DNA of 64,000 bases from Sordariomycetes sp. S80-01Y (lineage: Eukaryota; Ascomycota; Sordariomycetes): contig JAXQJY010000033.1 of assembly GCA_037042185.1 (NCBI GenBank), positions 868,001-932,000 of the forward strand, read 5' to 3'. The position numbers and the translations under genes were made by a program. The notes below the pieces were generated by a model. That model was not told the DNA's origin. It searched no databases and worked only from the letters and a program-made list of their open reading frames with translations. Below, piece by piece: positions 33,203 to 45,144 of this stretch (position 1 is its first letter; every line of letters begins with the position of its first letter).

Positions 33203-34343
33203 TTATCTCTTCTTCGCGCCCTTGGTCTTGCCGACGTTCACACGGGCTGTTGTACCCATCTTGTGCACGGTCTTCCTCTTGTCCCAGACACCAGACCTGC
33301 CCTCAACGACTGCAATGATCTCCTCGGCGAGTCGTCGACCATATTGGTTGCGGCCACTGCCCTTTGACGGCTTTTTGGCCACCACATCGAGGATCCATTG
33401 GAAGGCGTGTCTGCGGCGTGTTCGTAGCGGTAGCGGCACCGGGACATCGAGAGCTCGGCCACCACCAGCTGCACCGGCGAGATGCTTCACCTTCAGTAGC
33501 GGTGCAACTGAGTCGACGGCCACGGTGAGGTAGAGGATTGGGTTCAGTGGGAGATGCGAAGGGGGGGGCGTGCCTGGTAGAAGCGGGAACTTTGGGCTGT
33601 AGATCGGCGCTGGCGATGTTCGAAGGAAGTTCATGGCGACTGCTAAATGCTGCACGTAGGTCAGTATCTTGTATCGTGCACCCAGTCGAGACAGCACGTA
33701 CCCTTTGCGCTGGACTCAGCTTTCCATCCCGCATCATCATTCGCACCAAGAGATCCACAACGGGGTGGTAGCGCTTCTTGTGGTTGAAGTTGGCCGGGTA
33801 TGGTCGTGGAGGTAGTGCAAACTTGAACTCTCTGCCACCCCAAGTTCCGCGCTCGGGGTGGGTGAAGTCCTTCTCCCTCAGTGCCTGTTCTTCTGGGCTC
33901 AAGGCTACCTGCTCGGTCGACCCTCCCGCCAACTCTTCGCCTCCCTCAATGCCCATCTCGTGAGCTTTTTGCTCTGCCTCGGCCTTTGAAGGTATCCTTC
34001 CAGTCTGATACAGAACTTCCTCCTGTTCCTTGGTGAGGCCTTCGTCTCCCTCTTGAGGCTCAATCCGGCCGCCGTACAAAACTTGGTGGAGCTCCTCATC
34101 GCTCATCCGCTCGCCCAAAGCATCCTGCACGCCCTGAGCTGCTGACTCAGGCGGTACGGGCTCGGTGGTCCCTTCTGTATGCGATTGATCGACGCGTTTC
34201 GGGAGTTTGCCGTCGTTCGTTTTATCTGCGTACCCTCGCCGTTGAGGGGCTGTCGCCAGGAACGGGGTTCTGTTGGATACTATAGGCCTTGACCGAACAG
34301 CCAAGGTCCTACAGACGCCCCAAGCCCGAGATGTCGCAGCCAT
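33203..34343 (-). CDS. RSM7: Mitochondrial small-subunit ribosomal protein uS7m
   Basis: Exons 34343-33702 and 33649-33203; the 52-bp intron is phase 0 (GTACGT..GTGCAG). The product is 362 aa. The first 45 residues are basic with a mitochondrial presequence look (MAATSRAWGVCRTLAVRSR). An acidic, fungal-specific extension follows (about 60-170). The S7 core begins near residue 195: HPVVDLLVRMMMRDGKLSPAQR, joined across the intron to HLAVAMNFLRTSPAP. It ends with the rRNA-binding C-terminus ARVNVGKTKGAKKR. Conserved S7 segments VDSVAPLLKVK and RRRHAFQWILDVV are present. Role: head of the mitoribosomal small subunit. Confidence 0.92.
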
Positions 34344-35481
34344 GGCGCTGAATTGGGTTTCGTGGCTTCGTAAGATTTCTCGATGTTCGACGACGCGATA
34401 GCTCGCACCTCGCGCCGAAATTTCCAAGCGGTCGGAAGAACGTGGGCCCGCATCGTGGAATGGATGACTCAGCTGCTAGCTCACCCAACCGGCCATGGAC
34501 CATCCAACAGGATGATCGTCAACAAGGATGAGAAGCAGAATTGGGGGTTTACAACGGCGGCTCTCACTTCCGCGTGCGACGTCGCACAGCATATGACTGA
34601 CCACCTGTTACTGCGCCCACACGAACCAGCGTGAAGTAGGCATCCTGCTCGCCAGTACTAAGACCGTCATACCGGAACCTGTCGTAAACGCGATCTCCGT
34701 CGCTTCGGAAATCGGGCATCGTGAGATCTGGCTGCGGCCCTCGCTAAACCAACGCCGTGTTGTCTGTAACGACACAATGACCCAGTAGTTGCGCTCAGCT
34801 GGATGCGCGAAAGTCGCATGTCTCGGCTTGAGCAGGATCGCTCACTTATCTCTCACCATCTTGCAGCAGCGGCAGCTACTACAGCGGACCACCTACTCCG
34901 CCACCTCCATTCGCTTCTATTTTGAATTACTGATCGGGGTACCATCCATGGTGTCGGTTTTACTTCTCACGATCTTGCACCTGCCTCGTGGACGATCGCT
35001 CAAAGCTAACGACCGAGATGGCGCAGACCAAGACTTAGCGCCTCTATGCTTTTGCTAAGAGCTATCTAATGCATCAAGTCAGGGGATCGACGGAATCACA
35101 TATCCGAGGGCCCTGCATAAATAGTCTCGAGATCAACTAAAGTATCAATCTTGGGCCAGGGATTGAGCAATATCGTGTCAATATCACTGGGTTACTCAGT
35201 GTCCAGAGGCTCGGACGAAAAACACCAATGCAGATAGCTTCCATCTTTCAATACTGTTGGCTTGGAGTGGATGAGAGTGTCGATGGAAACAGCAATTGCA
35301 TGTATTAAGCTAGGGACTTTCGCCCACCGACTCTCGACAGATGCCAGCCATGACATACCCAATCAATTCTGCCCTTGAACTCCAAGCAATGAACACGTCG
35401 TAGGTAGCGGACGTAGTGGCGATCAAGCGAACGCGAAAAACATTACCGATATTAAACGCCCAGACATTCTTCGTGCAAACC
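34344..35481. other. Intergenic stretch, no gene recognised
   Basis: 1.1 kb between RSM7 and the dsRBD gene. It contains the RSM7 promoter. No domain was seen in the short frames. Confidence 0.4.
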
Positions 35482-35857
35482 TCACGACCCGGTCAACCAG
35501 TTATAGGCAACTTCGGCAACATCTTCCTTCGCATTGTTGACATATCGATGGTCATACCAGTACCTTGCCGACAGGCAAGTGCCGTCGATGATGACTTGAC
35601 TGGACCAGGCAGTGCGTCCTCCTGGACGTTGTCAGTCTAAAAGTTTCCACTTGAGCTTGGTAGCTTGTCGACTTACCCCTTCTGTCGGAGCACAAGTTGA
35701 AAGTGGGTGCGGGCAGTTGGGCGTCGCGACAACATTCTGTGCCATGTCAGTCACTTGATTCAAGTCTCGACTGCACAGACATCCTACCCTCTAGACGTTC
35801 TTGCCAACTGGTGCCAGAGACGGGTGTGGCGGCCGAGGTAGTCATGATGGAAGTCAT
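35482..35857 (-). CDS. Free-standing double-stranded-RNA-binding domain protein, 89 aa
   Basis: Seen only after splicing: exons 35857-35788, 35736-35677 and 35621-35482. Introns are 51 bp (GTAGGA..GCACAG) and 55 bp (GTAAGT..GTCCAG), both phase 1, giving one open frame of 90 codons. After a 17-residue lead the protein is a single dsRBD: WQERLEECCRDAQLPAPTF, then SDRRGGRTAWSSQVIIDGT, then ARYWYDHRYVNNAKEDVAEV, then AYNWLTGS. This gives the alpha1-beta1-beta2-beta3-alpha2 order, with the helix-2 N-terminal A-K-E-D motif that contacts dsRNA in the family. No other domain fits, so it is not Dicer, RNase III or ADAR. Possible roles are a dsRNA-binding cofactor or a regulator of RNA silencing; both are inference. 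An additional upstream exon cannot be excluded. Confidence 0.82.
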
Positions 35858-37324
35858 CACAACGACTATGTGGCTGGAGGGAATCCGAGCTGGGAAGCTG
35901 CCGCTTTGGATTTTCGGAGGCTTGCGTTATAAGAACTTGCACTTGCTTGGAAAATTATAAAATGGTGTAGCCCAGCTGAGACTAGAACGGCGCGATGATG
36001 ACCGGGGTCGAAGGTGAGCGTGGGGGATCAGTTCAAGGGTGGTGGCGGCTACCCCGAGCCTCTTATATCCACGATCTCCTTGTCTTGCTGTACGACGTGC
36101 GGAGGACAACGGATGCCAGCAGGCCTGAGTCGAGCAAAGCACCAAGTCGCGCGAAGCAATCAACCGATGGGCATACGGCAGTCAGACTCAACAAGCATGG
36201 ACCGGTCTCTGAAGCGGCTGCGTTGATTCGCCTTGCGCGCCCGTCCCAGCTGGTTGGGTGTGAAGTGGGTGAGTGATGTGGCAGAAGTGGATTAGTCGAT
36301 GTCTGCTGTAACTCCAGGTACTTGGTAGCATGTAGCTTCTTGCAGCGACAGTTCGGTGGGTGATGGCCAAGGCGATCGTGGGTTTGTGTACCCAGGTCCG
36401 CAGAGTGTTCAAAGATCGGGACGAGCGTATGACGCGAAAGTACATACGGGAAGACGGGAGCAACTGACGTGAAGTCGATATATGTAAGAGAGAACAAGAA
36501 GCGAAAAAAGAGAAAAGAAGCGGGAACGGGACTGGCAGTGGGAACGGGTTGTAGCTTAGTAGTTCAAGGGGGGCAATGGAGCACCCAGCGCCAGGCTAGG
36601 GGGTGTTTGACGGGAAGACGGACACCAGCACGAGGCAAGGCGAGGGGGTTCGAAAAGAAAAAGCAGCTACCCATTTGTGATGACGGACATAAAATTTTGC
36701 TCCTCAGTTGGGGTTGGCAGAAGAAACGAAGCTGGCCCTGATGAGGTACAGAGGATGGAATATGAAATGACGATAACACGACCAGGGCACTCCACGCTTG
36801 CTCGTCGACTTTGCTTCTGCCGACATGACGAGAGCTAGGGGTGTTCGATCTGGCCAAGTTTGCGGACGCAGTAGTGTGTTTTAATTAGTGGGATGCTAGT
36901 GTCGTCCTGGTGTGAATGCCGATTAGAAGACACCAAGGACAGATCGGGGACTAACTCGTCTAGGATCGTGTGACCAGGCAAGCCAGGGCTTCCCGTCCTG
37001 TGCTGTGACATGCCATCAATACTGAGCCGCGAGCCCGATGGAGGTGCGGTCCCCAGACTCACGGATCGCGAAACTCCAGGCTGTAACGAGGTCTCCGCGG
37101 CTCCGCCAGGTCAGGCCGGGTCTTTGAACGTGGAGAAAAAGGGTGGCATTTGCGACCCACGGTTTGGGGGAGCCAGGGAGTGGTGGACCGGGGGTTCAAG
37201 CAGACAATGACATGGATTGTCCTCACCGAATGCACGGACCCGACAAGCGTCGGACCAAAAGCAACTGCGAGTCGCCCTGTCCCAGGTTTGCGTCGCCTGA
37301 AGAAGTGGGCTCCGCAGTCAGTGC

Positions 37325-37355
37325 CGTGAACAGTGAACAGCGAACAGCGAACAGC
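37325..37355. repeat. Short tandem repeat, unit GAACAGC
   Basis: About four imperfect 7-bp units (GTGAACA, then GCGAACA repeated) in tandem. Noncoding context. Confidence 0.7.
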
Positions 37356-38175
37356 GAGAGGGGGGGGAAGGGAGTCCTGGTGGACATTGAATCCCAACCG
37401 CATGAGGCGGCGCCAGGGGCGATGCAGCTAGGAACAACTGCGAGTGGGCAGCCCAAAAGAAAGGACGCCCCCCAAAAGAGCGAGGGAAGCGAGCGGCGAA
37501 CGGCGAGCACTGGCTTCAGTTGGGAAAAAGCAATGCCATCATGGTCTCTGGATGCTGTGCGGAGTAACTGTGGCGGGCTTGGCTCCGATTTGCAGGGCCC
37601 TGTCACTGAGTACTCCGTCGTAATTCGTACAGGAAGAGAGCCCTGGGCTGAGCTACCTTACCTTACGAAGTACACAGCACGACTGGGAATGGGCACCCCT
37701 GGCCGCTGGTCGCTGGTCGCTGGCAGTCTTCGCCGATCGCTGGCTTGCCCAGGTTTGGGTCGTTTGGGTCGCATGTTGATCGGTGCGCTGCAGAGTGGAC
37801 TGTCAGACCTCTGCGACCGTTGGGGAATGCGACCTTGACATCTCGCAACGCCTCGACGCCTCCATGCGGACGTGACGGGAATTTCTTCCCTCTGCCATTG
37901 CGCCCTAAGCTAAAGACGCTGTAGCACTCGCACAACGGCGGTTCACTGCGGTCTAAGTGCTGGGGCGCCGGCGAGCTACTGGATGCGATCCACACCAATC
38001 CGTCTCCCGCGAAGCACACCCGGCTGACACTATGCTATCTTTGTAGCTTCAAATTACCTAATTGGGATAAGATACAGTTCCAGCCGGGCATGCGCGGGAG
38101 GCACTCTGGGTGGAAGCCAACGAAGCGCGCCCATCACCTCACTCTCACTGCGCTGCGGTGCCAAGTGCCAATCCA

Positions 38176-38200
38176 GGGCAAGCAGGCAAGCAGGCAAGCC
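38176..38200. repeat. Short tandem repeat, unit GCAAGCAG
   Basis: Three consecutive units of GCAAGCAG/GCAAGCC inside the gene-poor stretch. Confidence 0.65.
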
Positions 38201-40149
38201 TGAGGTCCCCCAACTTGAATTTACGAGCAGTACCCCCCAAGGCCCCTACCTAGGGAGGCTCCACAGAGGAGAGAGACCGGGCCCGTCCCGGAGCTCAAAA
38301 TTCTCAACCTCGTCGTCACCCCCATCCTCACGCTACCATCTCTCTCCAAGCTCACCACTTGCGTTGCTTCTCCTCGTCACCCCTGAGCGCACCAGCCACC
38401 ACAGCGATCCAGGAGCGCGTAGAAAATGATTACTCTTCCTTCTCCGCAGCCTGTGATGGCCGGATTCCAAGTATTTGGGGGCCGCGCAAGCACGAGCAGG
38501 TGCGTGACATTGGCCACAACCATTCCGTTGGTTTCCCTCATTTATGGGGATAGATGCCCATCTTCGCCCGCATGCATCACTGCCCCGTGGGCCGACCCGA
38601 CTGTGCCAACCTCGGACATTATCACATAATTCTTGTTGGTCAACGACTTCACCGCCAGTCGCCCAAGGTCTCACCCTGACCTGCCCGGGCGATGGCGCCA
38701 GGAGCTTCGCCAAACCCTATCCCATCTGGCCACACGCAGAACCACCGGGAACCTTGGCGACATGTCGTGTCTCTGGAGGACAGGTCAGCCCACAAGCGGC
38801 ATTTGGGCACCGGTTCGGCTGCAAAGATCCGGCGTTCCAGTATGACAGACATGGTTCTACATGCTTTGGGAGCCATTCCCTCGCCCTGCCTCGGCATTCC
38901 GACCCGATGGAATGGTTGACCCTCGGGCATTCGCCCAACAAGAGATGCTTGAGCTCCAATTACGCATTAGCCCGTCTGAAAGAAGCAGCCTGCCATGCCA
39001 GCAGCTTCAGTGGCGCTCCTTTTTGTCCTGCGGCAATGACGACAGGTTCTCTGTGCACTCGGCCCCGGCCCTTGCGACACCCGCTAACGAGGTATTGTGT
39101 GCAGCACGTCAACAGATAGAATCCAAGAGCTCATGCGGACATATCTTGACCGGTAATGACACATCACATTCTGCTTGCAGAACATCGCAAAGTCACTACA
39201 ACGGCTCGCTTCGTTCCGTGGCCGTCGTAGCGCGTGGCGTCGGCTGGACATCAACGCAGATCGTAGATCTGCGCTAGCAAGGGAATAGAGCCGATTCCGA
39301 GACAACCTGCACATGACAAGCGACTGAAAGGAGGGGTGGGCGCCACGATGGCCTCTATCATACTTCATGTCTCTCCCTACAAGCGCCCTTCTGGCACGTT
39401 ACTGGCGGGGCGGGCTATGTCTCGGCAACCAATTTACTGCGAATGCAGTCAAAGTGAGACGGCCGCATCGCAGACCTTTCTTAAGCTTGTCTCTTGATCT
39501 GCTGACTGCAGTGCTATGCAGCATCTTCCATCGATGGTGCTCCCGGGTTGCCCAGTCCTGAAGTCGGCCACATCGCGTCTGCATGTGAGGCGTCTGCAGG
39601 CAATTGGCACTCTGATTTGTCTGCGCCAATCCCCTCTCATGTCAGTCAGGGATCCTTGTCTCTGAGCTAATCCCTCTCGATGGACGTTGACTTTCGGGCA
39701 AGAGATTTGTCTCGCTGCCTCCGCCCGTCAGGCGACTATCTCGGCACAGTCCCGCCTCAAGTCCCGTTCTTTCTCTCACATCGTGCATCGAGCTAGGCGC
39801 CGGAATGGAATTCCCGTGTCGCACTGGGGGGGAGCGAGCAGCCGTGGTTTGGGGTGCGAACTGCTGCGCAGTACCGAGGAGCTCAAGCTGCGGCAGCCCC
39901 CGCTTGACGGACCGCTTGGACGTTGCATGGGCGGGCAAACACTCGCAAGGACCCGGTTTGAAAGCCGGGCCTTCGGCGTTCTGTGGCTACAGAAAGCTTG
40001 CATCTACCCTGCAAGCAAGAGTCCCGACGGCGTGGTTTCTACAAGCCACATGAGCTCTCACGGCGGCTGCCCGCGCTGACGGGTTTCCCAGCAATGCCTT
40101 CTCCCTCTTCTTGCACGATGGAAACAGAGCGCGGGAAAAGAAAAGCAAA

Positions 40150-40188
40150 GCGACCGTCCGTCCGTCCGTCCTTCCTTCCGTCCGTCCT
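40150..40188. repeat. Tetranucleotide microsatellite, unit GTCC/TTCC
   Basis: About nine consecutive CCGT/CCTT units (mostly GTCC, two TTCC interruptions) just upstream of the ceramidase 3' end region. Confidence 0.75.
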
Positions 40189-40931
40189 GCTCTCATGGAT
40201 GGCGAGCGACATCGGCAGCCCCCGCGGATTCACCCTGAGAGCGGGAGGCAAGTGTTTGAGCCTAACGAAGGCGGCCCATCACCAGGCGCACTCGGCTGAC
40301 CAAAGAGGCAAGCTGTCGCTGCATACATGAGCTGAGGTCGACGTGGACACTTGCTTGCATTCTCGACGCGACTCATCTACTCGTTGCCAGCTGGACGCCC
40401 TCGAGAGCATTGCTTCTACTGTCTCAACCTTCGCGACAGTCCTTTTCAGGGGCTTGGGGGAGGCGCCAAGTGATAATTGGGATCGCCACGTTGAGGGACC
40501 CAACACGTCGCCGTCGCATTACCTGAAATCACACCACTTGCGATGATAGGGTGCGGATAGCTGACGCGCTCGGAATATGGACTTCCAAGCACAATGATCC
40601 ACCGGTGCTTCGAGCTGTTGCAGCCCTTTGGTTCATCCAGGATGGACGCCTCACGGCATGCTGTGGTCCTCAACGCGGTCATTCGGGATGCGCTGTACAG
40701 GCGACATAAGTGACATCCCTTCTCACTTCTTCAGACTGGCAGCTCCATTACGGGAATGTGCTTGACAAGACACACATGCGAGAAGAGGAAACATCAGGGA
40801 TACGATTAAGTGCTACAGCCGCGCAACGCTGTTCGCCGTCATCCGTTGAGGCATAAGATTCTCGGTCTTTCGGTCCCCTACTCGCTCCCCTCGCATTACA
40901 GCTCGTGGTGGTCGCTCTCTGAGTCGGGCCT

Positions 40932-43196
40932 CTAACTCAACTCGAAGCTGTTACTCGTGCCCTCAAATGCGGTGATTCTCCCAAGGAGATTCCTGGAGTC
41001 GCCGTAATACTTGAACCGATAAGTTCCCGCCTCGGCGTTGCCGCCTGTCTCCCACGTCACGTCGACCTCGCTGTGACCGGCAATGAAGTTTGTTCGGCGC
41101 CACGTGTACACGAGAAACCAGTCCGCATCGTCCCGGACCCGCGTCCACTCCCCATCGTCTTGACGCTCCACGGCAACAAAGGTCTGCTCGAGGCGGAGGT
41201 TGTTTCTCGGATTTGCGCCTTGGAACGTCGCCTTGACTGTGTCTCCGAGAGAATAACTTGGTTCCGGTTGGGTCCGGACGCTTCCAAAAGAGTGTCCACT
41301 GGGCGTGCTGTCTTGTACCACTCCAGTAATGAAAGACAGCGAGTTGTCTCTGTTGTCAGGTGCAGATGGCCCTGGATCGGGAGTCTCGGTTGAGTCCGGT
41401 GCGAGATAGTTCAGGTTGCTGACGGTTAAGTTGATGTACGCATCCAGAGAGTGCCGTCCGTAGAGTGTCGATGCGCCCTCGTATCGTTGAACATCGTACT
41501 CTTCAGGTGTCGTGACATAGTGCGCGTACGTGTTGGCCGGACTGCTCAGAACCACGATCGGATCCTCTTCAAGAAACTCCCCTGCACCGGCAGCAACGGC
41601 TTCCCTCCACCGACGTCCAGCCATAGTTCCAACCTCACTGGGGCTCGTCACGATCAAGAACTGGCCCACACGTAGGGTTTGGATATCGACGATGTTCGGC
41701 CCCCATTCGTAAGGCACCGAAAGCTCACCGATGTCGAGGAGGACGGGCTTGTCACCTTGGCATTCCTTCTGCTCGGGGCTGGGTTCTCTTAGCAGGCCCT
41801 TGATGACTGCCCATAGCGGGTTGGCGTCTGGATCGCCCGAGTCGCCTTGCGAGAAATCAAACATCCCAGGCCAGTCGGAAGTGCCTGCAGCAAAAGAATA
41901 TCCCAGGGCAGCAGGACAAGATTTGGCAGCGGTTCCATCAGGGAGAGTAAAGTCCCAGAAAGTCATATTGTGGAAGAAGTGGAACGACTTGACGGTTGGA
42001 CCAACTACCGGCGTTGAGGAGGATCCCAAAGATTCCTACAATATCGTCAACACGTGCCTTCCCACTAGTTGTTTTCACTCACGTATGCCTCCTTAGCTGC
42101 CGAGGCCAATCTAGTGGCTATTTCGTAGCAGCTCGATACGCCGAGATCGAGTGCTTCGAACTTTGGTCCTCGGCCATGGCAAGCTGCGACTGTACCATCG
42201 GAGCAAGTGCTTTTTTCAAAGTCGCACTCTTGTCCCGAGCCGTCGTCACACCAAGCGCCCAGGACATTGGGCGAGGTATCGGCATGATTCGCCTGGCTGA
42301 AGCCAGCCACGAAACCATCAGCGGCGTTGTCGCTACCAGCAAGATCACTCTCAACCATCCAAGCCGCAAGGCCCTTGTTGTCGCCGGCGGCATGTGTGTT
42401 GTTTCCTAAGAGAGACGTAGCATGGATAGCATGCCAGGTCAAGACTCCGACGTCTTTGCCGTCTGATGCACGCTGGAATCGCAGCAGGGTCATCTTCGTG
42501 TCCACGCTGTCGCCGTAACGATCCTGTTCCTCCTGCGGGTTGTTCTGGTAAGCGAACAAGGAGCGGTTTATCGCACCATCCTTGACATCAGCGGTGGCCA
42601 CGTCTAGGTAGCCCTGCTCTTGTCAGCTTGTGGACGCGCCCGTGTGATCAGACACTCACCTCTTGCAGACTCTCTTGGGCGCGCTTGATAGATAACACCG
42701 CGCCATCAACGATGGCTTGGTAACTCTGTTTGTCGAAGCCGAACGTAGTCACCTGCGGCAGCAGGTAGTTGAACCAGGCGCCCGGTCCTGCGTGGCTGTG
42801 CGTGCCAGTGACTGCAACGTTGTGACTGCCAAACATTGCGTAGTCCTCGCCCAACTCCTCGAGCGCCTCCAGAATTCCATACCGCATGGCGGTGTCCCCA
42901 GCTTGCGTGTCAAGAACCAGGTACACAAATCGATCATCAGGGTTGTTCACGTCGCCCACGATGAAGGCGCGGCTGTACAGCCTCTGGCGCAAGCCGTTGC
43001 CCTTTTGCGCGAGGTCGGCATAGCCCGCGAAGCCAATCTCAACGACGGGGCCAGTGATGTCGGCCTTGCCAACGCCGATGAGGTACTTGTCACCATCAGC
43101 GCGAGACTTGAGTTTCGGTTCAGCATTGGCGAGGGTCGCCAGAAGGCAGACAAGGGAGGCGAAAAGCCCCCAGAGGGTCGTTCGTAGCGAAGCCAT
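40932..43196 (-). CDS. Neutral ceramidase, secreted
   Basis: Exons 43196-42660, 42613-42083 and 42035-40932 (723 aa). Introns of 46 and 47 bp, both phase 0 with GTGAGT donors. Signal peptide MASLRTTLWGLFASLVCLLATLANA, then the neutral/alkaline ceramidase fold: YLIGVGKADITGPV, FAGYADLAQKGNGLRQRLYS, the metal-binding NVAVTGTHSHAGPGAWFNY and the active-site block SQANHADTSPNVLGAW. In the family this block is usually N-x-G-D-x-SPN with Ser as the catalytic residue; here it is HADTSPN, so the Ser is kept and Gly is Ala. The C-terminal Ig-like domain (about 590-723) ends GTSNSFELS. Role: hydrolyses ceramide to sphingosine and fatty acid at neutral pH, outside the cell or in the secretory path. Confidence 0.93.
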
Positions 43197-44387
43197 GGGG
43201 ATGGATGGTGACAAGACAGGAGGAGGTGCGCCGTCGAGACGGCATGGCGGGCTATATCAAGCGAAGCGTCGCCTGAATCAATTGATTAATCAAGCAAGGC
43301 AGCTGCCACCCTTCTTCGCACTATGCGTTGCCAGCTTCCAAACACAGGAACCGCCCACGTTACCACGCTGCAACCATGATCCTCGTGGCCCCCGCAACGG
43401 CCCAGCCAATACAACCCTAGGACAGCGCCGGGAGCCGAGATATCCATTCCCGGTATCTCTATCGCCAATACTCGAAGCTCGAACCCGGCAAATAATTGAC
43501 TGCGTGCCTTGGTTTGGGCGGCTGCCAAGGTGGACAGCTTCCCTTCACAGCTGGCAGCTCCGACGATGGAGATTGCTGCGATTATGCACTGGTATCCCCA
43601 ACGAGCTCGGCGGCCGGCTTGGAATGGCACTGGTCGGCTGAGGATGCGGTGCAACGTCATGGGGGAACCCGTTTCGTCGGTGGCGCTTGGTTCGAGCTGC
43701 AGAGTCCAAATGAGGATGATTGCCGTGAGGGGTGTCTTTGAATTGGATTCGCGGGAGCGTCACCCTGGATCGCGCGGTTCTATCTGGTCAAGTCATGTGT
43801 GCACGCTCGCTGAGACTGGGTTAGCGACATGCGCGTTCGGAATTCTTTCCCATTTCGAAAGATAGCCCAGTATTCCAAGCTCATGTTATACGAGATCATG
43901 TTAACCACAGCGCATTGGGGACGTGCCCCGATCGTAACATGGTACTAGTACTAGGAGTAGTGTGTGTATCCATTCACCAAGTTAGCCACGGACGGAACGC
44001 ATGCAGGGCGGCTTACAGGCACTGTGAAATCGTATCAGCACGAGTCCTGCTACTTAGTAGTATACTCACGCAACCCACCGTCACTGAGACTTAGTAGTCA
44101 CCAGATCGCGGGTTCAACAGATTGTCTCAAGAGATTCGGCATTGTACTCAACTACCCGCTTCTCCTCGCCATTCTCTCTCTTCCGTTCACATCATCATTT
44201 CAATGTTCTTTGATGAAGAGGAGAGGAGCGAGATAATATCAACTTTTCAATTCCCAATGACAGCGAAGGTCATTTGTATATCTGGCTATGTACAACGGTA
44301 TATAAGGTGTTTATTTACGGACTGAACCCTCGGCTCAAGAAATGATGGGAAGCAGCAAGGCGCTCATGATGATGAATGTGTCGTAAC
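43197..44387. other. Intergenic stretch, no gene recognised
   Basis: 1.2 kb between ceramidase and pectate lyase, both on the minus strand: promoter of the former and 3' flank of the latter. Nothing else is supported. Confidence 0.4.
43246..43258 (-). promoter_or_regulatory. TATA-like sequence of the ceramidase gene
   Basis: GATATAGCC on the minus strand, about 55 bp before the ATG at 43196. Weak match, assigned by position. Confidence 0.3.
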
Positions 44388-45144
44388 TTAGCACTCGCCG
44401 GCCTTCTCGGGCTCGCAGTCGCCGTTGGCCTTGTCGCAGCCCTCGTAAGCCTGGCACTGGGTACCCTCGTAGCAGTTGTTGCTGTAGGTGGCCTAGAAGA
44501 TTGTCAGCAGAGTCCCAGACCGTTCGGGCGGGAATTGAGGGAGTACTCACGACATCGCCGAGGTTGGGGTTGATGCCCATCAGCTCACCGCCGTCAACGG
44601 CAGTGGTGCCCTCCATGTGGACGGAACGAGCGCAGTTACCGCTGCAGTTGCCGCAGGAGCGGTAGACCTTGCCGTAGTCGTTGGCGTAGAAGTTGATGAT
44701 GTTGACCTGGCCGCAGCCGTTGTGCTGGATGACCTTGTCGTCGGCGTGGTACGCACCGCCACCGATAATGTTGGCGGTTCCGTCGCCCTTGATGGAGATG
44801 GCATCCTCGCAGACGTCCTCGAACCAGACGAACTCGAGGGTGCAGGAGCCCAAGCAGTAGACACCCTCGCTCTGGTCGGCGCCGATGATGACGTTGCGGA
44901 GAGTGGCGCCCTCCTCGAGGACGAAGACGGTGTCGGCCTCACCACCCTCGCTCTGGCCGCCACACTCGACACCACGGCCGTACTTGACCCAGCCGGCGTC
45001 GAAGACCTCGCCGGGGCCGATGTAACGGGGCTCGCTGAGAGTCTCGGATCCAGTCGCCTCGGGGAGACCACCTTCGTAGCCGAGGCAGGCAAGAGTGGCG
45101 GGAACGGCGGCCAAGATGGCGGCGAGCTTGTTGTAGGAAGGCAT
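44388..45144 (-). CDS. Pectate lyase, PL3 family, secreted
   Basis: Exons 45144-44551 and 44492-44388; the 58-bp intron is phase 0 (GTGAGT..TTCTAG). The product is 232 aa, normal for PL3. A signal peptide ([19 protein letters not shown]) is followed by the right-handed beta-helix: [60 protein letters not shown] and [20 protein letters not shown], the last two holding the family's conserved acidic and basic site residues. Cysteines are plentiful (CGNCSGNC) and continue in the last exon ([13 protein letters not shown]). Role: calcium-dependent beta-elimination of de-esterified pectin in plant walls, consistent with a plant-associated lifestyle. Confidence 0.94.

Larger units (their letters stand above)
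35858..40931. other. Long gene-poor stretch with short tandem repeats
   Basis: 5.1 kb with many overlapping frames on both strands (the longest, 231 codons, at 37,143-37,838) but no recognisable domain and no convincing multi-exon model. It contains several small repeats listed separately. It could hold promoters, noncoding RNA or a species-specific gene that I cannot see. Confidence 0.45.

Noticed and set aside
37143-37838. 231-codon frame in the gene-poor stretch
   Set aside because: Low-complexity, crosses a tandem repeat, overlaps similarly long frames on both strands, no motif.
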